This document shows, in pieces, positions 54,861 to 64,000 of a stretch of 64,000 nucleotides of DNA. The notes beneath the pieces are model-generated. The model searched no databases. It had not been told where the DNA came from and saw nothing but the letters and a program-made list of their open reading frames with translations. Positions within the stretch are counted from its first letter, which is position 1. Each line of letters begins with the position of its first letter. Source of the DNA: Endocalyx cinctus. Lineage: Eukaryota > Ascomycota > Sordariomycetes > Amphisphaeriales > Apiosporaceae. Location of the stretch: positions 1,860,001 to 1,924,000 of the forward strand of contig BCKC01000004.1 of assembly GCA_001600455.1 (NCBI GenBank), in the 5' to 3' direction. The position numbers were made by a program, and so were the translations under genes.

Positions 54861-57800
54861 TTACATAGGACTAAGCCTGCCCGTTAGATTTTCCCATTCA
54901 CGCGATCCAACAATTTGCGGCGTGATGCCTGATCCTGGGATCATTTTGCCGTCAGCACCTGGGAGCTGGATGCGAAGCTTTGCGGCCGGGTTCCCCGACT
55001 TGGCGTGTGGACGTCCACCTTGTTGATTCAAGTGTCGTTCGCCGAGTTTGATTACCTTGCCCTTCTCCATAACTTCATCACGACGTTTCTCCCACGCCTC
55101 GAATATTGTCTTCGCCTCTTCGGCATGGTACTGTGGCGTTACGTTCATTGGTCGCCAGGCCAGCTTATCCTTCGGTAGGGACGAAAGCTTGTAGACCTTG
55201 TGGGATGAAGTAATGTCCAATAACTGCTTCATCACGTCCCTGGTTTCCGCGGCTACAGCAGCTCTTCGCTTCTCTGTAACAGACACGGGCTTCTTGAGCG
55301 GTTCCGATAGCCAGTCGTACTGAGACTGCTCCGTAGTACGGGCTCGGTGGTTGTCTTGTCTGAGGTAACGTACAGCGGATTCTAGGCTCTTAATGTCGTC
55401 CTTGAGTGCATCCATCTCTCGAGCGGTAGCAACAGCACGTTCCTGGCCAGCCTTAGTTCCGGTGGCATCGGAACCATCGCCAAAGGCCCTGCTGTCACCA
55501 GCAATCTTCTTCCACTTGTCACGATCAGCCTCGAGAGTCTTAGCTTCTCGGTCTTGCTGTTCGATATCCTTCTTCAAGCTTGCAACATTGTCTTGAGCCT
55601 GCACAATCTGGGCCTCCAGGTCGGCAATACGAGATGCCTTCGCATTAGCGTCGCGCATGCGGGCTTCTAGTGTTTCGATGCGGAGGGTGGCCGTGCTTAG
55701 GTTTTCGTCACGTAAAGCAATAGCTCGTCGAGCTTCGTTGTAGTGGTCCTTTAGCTGGCGTAACTCTTCCTCGGCATCAACCGGAATGGTCTTGACCGCC
55801 TTAAGTTCCGCCGCTCTAAGAACCCATGGTGCTTGGCTCCGTTCAAATTCTTGCGTTTGCGACAGGTCACTACAAACAGCTGCGAGATCGGTGAACTGGC
55901 TAGTAAGCACACGAAGTTTGGACAGGTATGTTGAAAAGAGATCAGATTCAGCTGAGCTGAAAGCTGACATTACAGTGCTAGTGATCTTGTTTTGTACTTC
56001 CGAGTACGTAAAAGGCTCAGCGCGACCTTCTTCCGACAAGAGCGTATGCAAGCCGAGACCGATCTTGCGAGACATGTCTGCTAGCTCTCGGGTTGAAGCC
56101 TCACACTGCTCAAAAACTTCGGCGGTATCCGGAGTCAAGGCTAATGATCGGGCTCTGAGGTCGTCTAGCATACGTACGGCCTTAGAGACAATAACCTTGG
56201 TGCTGCGAGTTTGAGTAACGACAGCTTCTGCCCTCTTAGCGAAGTGTTGCGCTAGCTCGTCTTCTTCGTCGCCCGGGGGTATGACCCTCTGGACCATTTC
56301 CTTGACAACGTGGAAAGTCGTAGCAGCTGATTCCAGGTGGCTTTGCATTAGGACCGTCTTCATTTGCACTTCATCTGCGAAACTTTCAAGACCTTCGGAT
56401 ATGTGAACCTCTGCCAGATGACTCATGAGAGCAATAGTGCGCTGAAGTTCACTTGCACACTGCTTTTCCTTGAGTTCGTCTCTTCTGAGGCCGTCGATCC
56501 ACGAGTTCAAAGCCCTCTCGACAGGTTCGAGTTCGTACAGAGCACCTTCATATTTGGCAAATTGCTCCAGTGAGCACGAGCTGATAGCGTTAACGAAGCG
56601 ATCGCACATGGAAGAGACCCACGTGAGCTTGTCAAGTGCATCACAGCCAGCAAAGATGTCATCTTCATGACCAGGGTGGGGCTGTCCGTTAACTCTCTCT
56701 TTCACAAATCCTTGCAGCAAGTTTGCCTTGAAAGCCAATCGTTTGAAACGTAAGAGAGCTGCAACAGAGTCTTTATCAGACTTGAAGCTCTCTGGTAAGA
56801 AAAGTGTGACGATCTGAAGATGTTGCTGAGCTTCTTGAGCATCCATACGTTGGAGCTCCAAATCGATCGTCTTGACTTGAGTCTTGGAAGCTGAGATCTG
56901 CAATTTCAAGTTGAGATCCATCATAGCTCTGGATTTGCTATTGAGCTGCTCAGCTTCGGCTTCATTGACAGCATGCGAAGCGCGCATATCCTCGAGATCA
57001 CTTTGGAGATTGGTGACCAGCTCTCTAAATCGAGAAAGCGTGTACTCCATATCCCCGATGGCTTCCTCCTTCTCGGCAGCTTGGCGAGCCTGCTCAGCAA
57101 TGACAGAGTCCTTCAAATCGAGTTCCTCCTGCATCTCCTTCTCATTCTGAACGTGGTTGATTTCGAGTTCATCATTGATCTCCTTCAATGCCTCGAGGTC
57201 ATCAATAACGGCCTGCATTTCGGAAATCTGTTCTTGCTGCGTCATCTTCTCCATACTGAGCTGCTCAATCATGTCTTCAGCACCCAGGTGGTCGTCAAGT
57301 TGCTGCCTGAGATCCTCGGCGCGTACTTCTGATTCCAGCAACTTTTCTTTAGCAATCTCGAATTCTTCCTTGACCGCCTCAAATTCCTCGAGGTCCGCTT
57401 CCATTGACTTGATCTGAGCCTTATTTTCTTCGTCTTGCTGTTGCGTGATATCTCTCAGTCGGATAAGGGCTTCACGGAGCCGTTCATTGTTTCGTTCCAT
57501 CTGAAGCCACCCGGTACTAGCTCTCTCCTCGGGCGACATGCCCTGGTCGTATTCGGCATTCTCCTCCCGTAAGATTTCGACTTCGAGGGTAAGTTCTTCT
57601 GCTTTCTCTTTCAGAGCCTCGACTTCAGCTTTGTAGACTTCGGCCGTTTCTTCAGCCATCTCTCTATCCAAAGCCGCTAGTTCTAAGATAGATTCATGCT
57701 CGGCCTGCGTCTTCTCGACCTCCTCTAGTTTTTGTTCCACCTCTTTCAACTGTTTCCGTAGAGCAGTGTTCTCTTGGGTAGTGACCTGAAACTTCGACTC

Positions 57801-58925
57801 GATCTTTCTATAAGTAGCCTCATATTTATCTTTTTCTGCTTGGAGCGCATCTACATCTTTGGTCTTCTCCCGGAGCTCCTGGAATCTTCGTTCGAGAATT
57901 TGTAGTTTTGCCTTCAAGTCTGCGTTTTCTCTGCTAACGGCATTGCTAGCACCTGGTCGAGTAGCTGTGCCGGCTGCGGGCCTAGAGGCTGTGGCGCTGG
58001 TCGATGTTTTGGAGGCAGGGCCTCCCGAGGTGAGTTTGTCTAAAGCCCTGGTTCGGGAGAGAACGGGGCTTGTTTTTTTATCTTCATCGCTCTTAATGGG
58101 CGAGCTCAGTCCAGCTCTAATACCCTCAGCGCCCGATAAAGAATCACCAGATGTAACTCGTCCAGATGCTGGGCGGTTTAGTCCTCCACGAGTAGAGATA
58201 CTGGAAACCCGACCACCTCTTGTTGCAGCTCCGGTTCGTGATGTAGAAGATGAGGTAGATGATTGTCTTTTTATAGCAGCAGAAGGTAGTGCGGGCGGTC
58301 CCATAGATGTTCTTCCGCCAACCGAAGCTCGAGGTTTGGCCCCAACTCCAGATCCTCGAGTATTCGCGGGTGTTCCGGTTCGAGAATTCGTAGCGCTCGA
58401 GGCAGCGGTGCCCATAAATTGTTTGGTAGGTGATTTGGTAGGGGACTAAGTTTTGATGAACTCGTTGTTAGCAATGATTCCGCGGTGGATATATGTTTTA
58501 TACATATATAAAAGCGCGCTTACCCTAGCTATACTAGGAGGTCTAGATCTAGGTACAGGACTTGGGCTCGGGGCATTCAAGCTCATCCGCTTTCCAGCCA
58601 TTGGATCATGTGTAGAACTAGGTCGTCTGGTACCTATAACTGATGTTTGACCGGCTTGGGAACTTCGTCGACCGGCCGGAACTCCTCTCGAGGCTGGGGT
58701 AGGCTGTGAAACCGTAACCATATTAGGTTTGACAAACATACCCCAGCCTGGCTCGCAATCGAAGTATCGTTCTCCTTGGACGGAACCATCGTTCTTTCCA
58801 CTGTCATCTTCAAGCTCGACACCGACCCATTCGCCAGCAGCAAAACTGGTCTGTCCGAAAAATCGAACAATTCCAAAGCGGCCATCATTGAGCTTAATTC
58901 TCTGGCCGACCGTAAGTGCCGCCAT
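54861..58925 (-). CDS. ro-3: Dynactin large subunit p150Glued
   Basis: Exons 58524-58925 and 54861-58445 on the minus strand (intron 78 nt, GTAAGC, phase 0) give 1328 aa. Residues about 5-70 are a CAP-Gly domain: VGQRIKLNDGRFGIVRFFG, then the GKNDGSV microtubule/EB1-binding loop and YFDCEPGWGMFVKP. A Ser/Pro/Arg-rich basic linker (to about 300) follows. A long coiled coil comes next (repeated E/K/L heptads, LKAKLQILERRFQELREK onward), then the globular dynactin domain and a second coiled coil (YNEARRAIALRDENL...). Length and order match fungal p150Glued: Neurospora ro-3, Aspergillus nudM and yeast NIP100. The protein tethers dynein to microtubules and cargo for nuclear and vesicle movement in hyphae. 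The gene looks intact, with no anomalies. Confidence 0.95.
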
Positions 58926-59968
58926 ATTGACACGCCGTTTCTAATAGGATTTACAAAAGAAAATAAGTAATTTGAACCATCATATTGACAGTTATTCGGT
59001 TGTCGATTGTTTTGTCAAAGTACTTAGGTAAGTAACCCGAGGTTAGGGGGAAATAATATTGACGTTATGTCTTTGTTTAACTGAACAGTTTGGGTGGAAC
59101 GCGACACATTTAATCTGGTAACGCGCTTACCTTTAGCAGTTCTAGGGGAGCTTCAGAAGCTATTTCGGCGTTAGTACGGTTAATTACAGTGTTTATTGGG
59201 CTTGTTTCACCTAAAGTGGACTGTGGGGAATATACAACGCGGCAGCACGGCTTCGACATCGACAATGTATTATCATTCCACACAACTACACAACACCTAC
59301 TACTCTCCTAATAAATACTATCCCATATATTAAATGGATGTATAAATTGGTAATGCCTCGTTTAACAGTACTTCGTGCAAAATAATTTCCCACTTAATTG
59401 TAATATGTAGTTCTACACTTGTCTCCCTTCAAAACGCCACCTGCGCGATCTAGACGTATAAGACGGTAAACTACCACGCCAAACATAAGAACGAAAATAT
59501 TCAACTGTCTCACCTCTATTATCTCATTCTCTTTGGAGTATTCCATACAATGTGTTATCATTTAGAATTATGTCGGGCGTAGAGTTGTCATGAAACAGAA
59601 GAGGGGATAGCCATGACGATTTCCCAAAGGTCTTGTTATCACCACCAGAGCTCTACTATTTCAATAAAGAAATTCATGATATTGAATTGATGTTATGATA
59701 TATGTAAGTAAGTATGTACGTATATGTAATTTATCTTCAAAGAAGTGTGTGTTTTTACCATATACGATGCTCCTCCGGTAAGGGACCACCGAGTTATCCC
59801 AAAGCCCCTTACAGAGCTCGAAACCAACCAAACCCAACCAAAACATCAATTTAGATACATACAGTTATAATCCAATTTTACTTCCTCATCCCAATTGAGG
59901 TGAAGGAAAAGAACATCCAAATTATCTACTCCATCAGTTCCGTCCCCTCTATTCCCAACTAAACTTTT
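58926..59968. other. Intergenic region
   Basis: About 1 kb of AT-rich spacer: dynactin promoter and HMG-gene 3' flank. A GTACTTAGGTAAGTA stretch near 59020 resembles the TACCTAGGTA word. No gene seen. Confidence 0.5.
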
Positions 59969-62900
59969 CTACCTCATTTCCCCAACTCCGAATCCCGTCC
60001 TAAAACTCCCGCTACGCACCCATTCAATGATCTCGAACCCAAGTCTCCTCTCTATCTTCTCATCCAAAGGCTGCCCTTCATTCAATCTCACCACCATGAC
60101 GGCTCCGTTCCCGACCACCTCCACGCCACTCCCATCCCTATCCCTATCGTGCTGCTGGAAAGGGTCGGGCGTGGACGACTGTTGATGTTGATTTCGATCT
60201 CCCCCGGCCTTTTTCACATAAATAGTCAAGTCTGCGCCCACGATGCCCCTCCACAGCGTCGCCACCCACTGCCAGTGATCGGCTTCCCGATACGCATCCA
60301 CCACATGTAGGGAAGCCGCGTACTTGTCCGAGAACGTGAGGCTATAGCCGTCCGATAGGACCGCCACGGGGAGCAGGTGCTTTTTCTGGATATCGCTTTT
60401 ATTATCGCGGTTGTTATTATTATTGTTGTTGTTCTGTTCCGGGTTGCTGCTCGTGTGCGCCTCCGATGTCGACGACGAAGAGGAGATAGAACCGGAATTT
60501 GATGAAGATGAAGATGAAGATGATGAAGGATCTGAAGGATACGTGGTGATATACCGCACCAGATCCTCCGACGTCTTGTGCCATTTCACCATCCGAGCCA
60601 TGTATCCCGCTATCGGGCTCATGAGAGGTGACATGGTTTTCTTTTGCGGTTGTTGTTGTTGAGGGTTATTATGATTATTAGTATTATTGCTTTCCTCCGT
60701 ATGTTTTCCGTTCGCCTCTTCCGTGGCCGTAATTCGAGGCTGTTGTTGCTGTTGTACGGCGGCGAGGTTCTCTTCCGACCACATCTTCACGACGTACTCC
60801 CCCGATATAGAAAGCGCCTTCTCGACGACGGCCGCGACCTCCCTCAAAACTACCGCCGGTGCCGCCCCCTCAACCGCCACTATCGGCCCACGCGTTTCGA
60901 AAGACGATCCTGGACCGCCCTGCTGCAGGGGTGGGCTGATGGTGCGGAGGACGTCTAGTTTCAGGAGGTACGGCCACCTGTTATTGTCCTGCGTCGTCGT
61001 TAGTTGTTGTCGTTGTTGTTGTTGTGGTTGAGACGTCGGAGCCGGTCCTTGTTGAAGTAGCATCGGTTGTATACTTTGCTGTTGCTGCTGCTGAGGCTGA
61101 GGCGTTCTATTACCACCGTTTGTTCCGTTATTCAGGATACCCAAACCGACGCTACCCCCGGGCGGTTGTACGCCCGACATAGGCACGGGCACGCCCCCGC
61201 GGTCCGAGTTCATCGACGGCGAGCGCGGCGCCACCTGCGTCTGCAGAGGCGGCAGGCGAAGCGACTCGTCGAATCCTCCGGGCCTACCCGTCATCGGCGT
61301 CGGCGTCGACGTCGGAGCGGGTCCTTGGTAAGATATGGAAGGGCGCGGAGGAGCGGAAGAAGGAGGTGGAGGAGGAGGAGGAGGGCCTTGAGCCTGCATG
61401 TGGGGGTGCGGATGTGGGTGATTGAGTTGCTGTATGGGCATGATGCTAGGTCGGTGCTGGAACTGAGTCGGCATCGGTGTTCGGGGTAAGGGTCCGTAGC
61501 TTGGTGGCGGAGGAGGGGGGCCACCACTTACAGGAGGACGTGCTTGCTGATGATGGTGATGATGCGGTGGCTGTTGATATCGCGAATCTACGGGCATGTA
61601 TACGCCGGGGTTACCGTTGTTCCCGTTGCCGTTATTATTGTATCGGCGACGTTTTGCGTCTGGTGGTGGTCCCATCATCGGTGTTGGAGACATCATCATA
61701 CCGTAGTCCTCGTCCGCATCCCGTAGATAGGGTTGCGTGAAGCGCCGGCCCATGCCGTCTACCGAAGACATAGCACTGCCCCGACGCAGAAGATCCGTCT
61801 CGACCACCCTCGGGTCGGTGATTATGTACGGCTGCTGCGGATGTTGAGAATGAGGGTGGGAAGAATGATATTGTTGCTGCTGAGAGAATTGTGGGTGCTG
61901 TTGCTGCTGCTGTTGCGGTAGGAGAAACATGTTGTTACTATTATTATTACTACTGTTATTCATACTCATGTTGTTCCCCGAAGATGGTAATTTCGCCACC
62001 GTTGGCGTCTTCAAAGTACTAAACGGTGTTGACGGGGTTCTCGGCGTTGTGATATATCGACCACCACACTTCGGACATCTGCCCGGTCCTTCGGGGCCGC
62101 TAGCGCCAGCACCGCCTCCTCCTATTCCGTGGCCACCGACGTCGTTCGCCCTGTCGCTGGCCGTCTTACCTCCACGACGAGGCTGGTACTTATAACCGGG
62201 ATATTGGAGGTTATGTCGTACTTTTTCTTCCTCCGCGAGCTTCTTCCACCGGTTCCGCTCTTCTTCTGGTTCGGCGCGCCACTGCTCCCCGATAAGCTTG
62301 GAGATCTCCGGGTTAGAGAGACTGGGATGTCGCGCCGCGACAACGGCTTGCCAATACGACCGGTAGAGTATGAAGACTATTGTTTATCGTCCCTGAGTTA
62401 GTCGCGAGAACTCAAGAAAAGATTTTTTCTTCTAAGCCCTTTGTGAGACAATGAACAACGTAGAAGAAGCCGAGTACTTAAAAGTGAAACAGGCAACGGT
62501 CAAGAAGAAAGGTCCAAGGGAAAGGGGAGTAGAGAAGAAACAAGAAGAATGGTCTCGAATTTACTTTGCCTAGAAGTTTTAGTCCGGCATTGTTTGTTCG
62601 AGTCAGTTGTTAAAGAGTAGAGAGAGAATAAAGAAAATGGGAGAACAAGAAGAGAAAAACGTCTCGGAATGATTATGCTTCTCCTTTCAGATAATAAATA
62701 CAATGAACGGATCTTTGATCACCGACTCGTGAGGCTAGAAGAAAAGGGAAAGACATTGCAAACAAAGGAGCGAGGCAACAGCACAACTCCAGAAATTACC
62801 GTCTCGGGAAGATAAGCGGATATGCCCCCTTTCCAAGGATGGCCTACCTAATTAAGGGGTAGAGATGTCATCCCGTCGGGTGCAAGGAAATGAGAAAACC

Positions 62901-63740
62901 CGAAACAGAAATAAAATAAAGAAAAAAAAGTAAAACTAAAATGAATTGATGAAGGTGAAACGGAGAAATAATATCGAATCGCTATTGATAACCTAATGAT
63001 ACCATAGGCCAGGTCATGTTGATGAGAGGGAACTCAAGAGGCTGAGAATGAAAATTGAGACCTAGGAAAAAATAAATATACGTACCATTTCGTGGCCTAG
63101 GTATTTTTGGTGTCCTCATGCAGAGACAAATCGTGTCCCTCGCTGGATCATCGTCGCCGACGTCACTTCCTCTTCTCGTCGAGCTAGGAGTGTAGAGGCT
63201 TAGTTTCGAGAGCCGCGGATGGTTATTAGCCTCTTCGACGTCAATAGAGGCCGCGCGCTTCCTTTGAAATCTAGTTGACAAGGGCGTATCGGGACCGGAA
63301 TTATTGATGTTATTAAAAGGGTGCTGTTGTAGTTGATATTCGGATTCATGGTGGCTATCTGGTGACGAGATTGAAAAGTCAGGATCAGTTGCCGCCGCTT
63401 CTATGTCTACTTTTGTCGTTTTGCTTTCTGCTGCTGGTGTTGATGGGATTTGGTTGTCGTTACCTCTAACTATTCCTCCGTTATTTCTGTCCCTCCCAGT
63501 ATTGTCATCACGATTACTGCTGATATCATTGCTCGGGTTTGAATTGTTGGTACCGATGATGTCGTGATGAGAAGTTGCCATTGCCGGTTGACTCTGCGGT
63601 CTTCTCGGCGGTAGTAACGTCGATTTTGTGGTAGTAGAGGTATAATTTGAAAACGATAACGACGCAGCGGAAATATTTCTAGCTGGTGAGTAAGTTGTAG
63701 AATCGCTAGATAAAGGGGGACGGATCACACCGTCAGTCAT
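59969..63740 (-). CDS. HMG-box transcription factor with split HMG domain
   Basis: Exons 63086-63740 and 59969-62376 on the minus strand give 1020 aa. The 709-nt intron (donor GTACGT, branch GACTAAC, acceptor CAATAG, phase 1) interrupts the HMG box. Joining gives KIPRPRN|VFILYRSYWQ, then HPSLSNPEISKLIGEQWRAEP and EERNRWKKLAEEEK, ending YPGYKYQPRR. This is a MATA-type HMG box as in Ste11/Rfg1-like fungal regulators, at about residues 208-285. Shortly after comes a small CPKCGGRYI Cys motif followed by TPRTPSTPF. The long C-terminal half is extremely rich in Gln, Asn, Pro, His and Ser runs, and it ends in a conserved-looking folded segment (RRLGFEIIEWVRSGSFRTGFG). The N-terminus (first 205 residues) is Asn/Ser-rich. 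It is a likely sequence-specific DNA-binding regulator; the target pathway is unknown. Confidence 0.86.
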
Positions 63741-64000
63741 AATTCCGCAAGCCGAGTAAGTGATGTAAGCCTGTTTCTATTTCTCTTGCTATTTTTGGCA
63801 AACGGGTGAGTTCGGTGTTCTGGACTTAGGGGTCATCCTTCTCATGCCGGGAGGAATAAAATATTGTCGTGAGAATAACAGGCAGAAGGGAGGAAACGAA
63901 CGATAAATTTATAGAACTTAGAAGTAGAAGGATTTCAAAGATACACAATATGCGCAACTTATGGTAGTAATAGAACGAATATCAATAAGGGCGAAGACGT
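63741..64000. other. 5' leader/promoter of HMG-box gene
   Basis: 260 bp upstream of the HMG-box start codon to the window edge. No other feature seen. Confidence 0.5.

Noticed and set aside
63082..63085. Stwintron reading of the HMG-gene intron
   Set aside because: Tested because of its length. The conventional donor and acceptor already join in frame, and the first acceptor-like CCTAG lies only 24 nt after the donor, too short for an internal intron.

Overview
The window looks like nuclear DNA of a filamentous ascomycete (Pezizomycotina, most likely Sordariomycetes). The evidence is short introns (mostly 41-210 nt) with GTRNGT donors and CTAAC-type branch sites, GC-rich exons in AT-rich homopolymer-laden spacers, and fungus-specific families: Pth11-type rhodopsin-domain receptor, DUF3533/SNG1-like membrane protein, fungal F-box proteins, and a dynactin p150Glued gene. 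I reconstructed exon structures by eye from reading frames and splice signals. No database search was run.

Layout. 0-7.3 kb: C-terminal part of a large fungal membrane protein, an F-box protein, a 121-aa secreted Cys-rich protein, and a small single-pass membrane protein. 8.9-10.5 kb: a seven-TM Pth11-like receptor in four exons. 13.3-14.4 kb: a hot-dog thioesterase whose frame is restored only if a nested twin intron (stwintron) is removed in two steps. 14.4-19.2 kb: gene-free spacer containing a striking multi-hairpin cluster. 19.2-20.9 kb: a CXC (MSL2/tesmin-like) Cys-rich protein. 23.2-25.2 kb: an intracellular GH13 alpha-amylase. 26.9-31.3 kb: a second F-box protein and an MFS transporter. 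31.8-37.5 kb: a small secreted protein, an eight-exon PLP aminotransferase and an SNG1-like membrane protein. 40.4-42.2 kb: a bZIP regulator. 42.2-51.1 kb: an 8.9-kb gene-poor tract with a MITE-like element, two minisatellites and a probable receptor-gene relic. 51.1-54.3 kb: a Cys-module protein and an FMN-dependent 2-hydroxyacid dehydrogenase. 54.9-63.7 kb: dynactin p150Glued and an HMG-box factor whose DNA-binding domain is split by a 709-nt intron.

The genes do not form an obvious biosynthetic cluster. They read as a mixed core/accessory chromosome arm: housekeeping (dynactin), regulation (bZIP, HMG, CXC, F-box), surface and secreted proteins, and metabolism. The most unusual signals are the stwintron, the hairpin cluster at 17.2-17.3 kb, the MITE with opposed 17-bp arrays, and two strongly over-represented intergenic words (TACCTAGGTA and TACGGAGTA).
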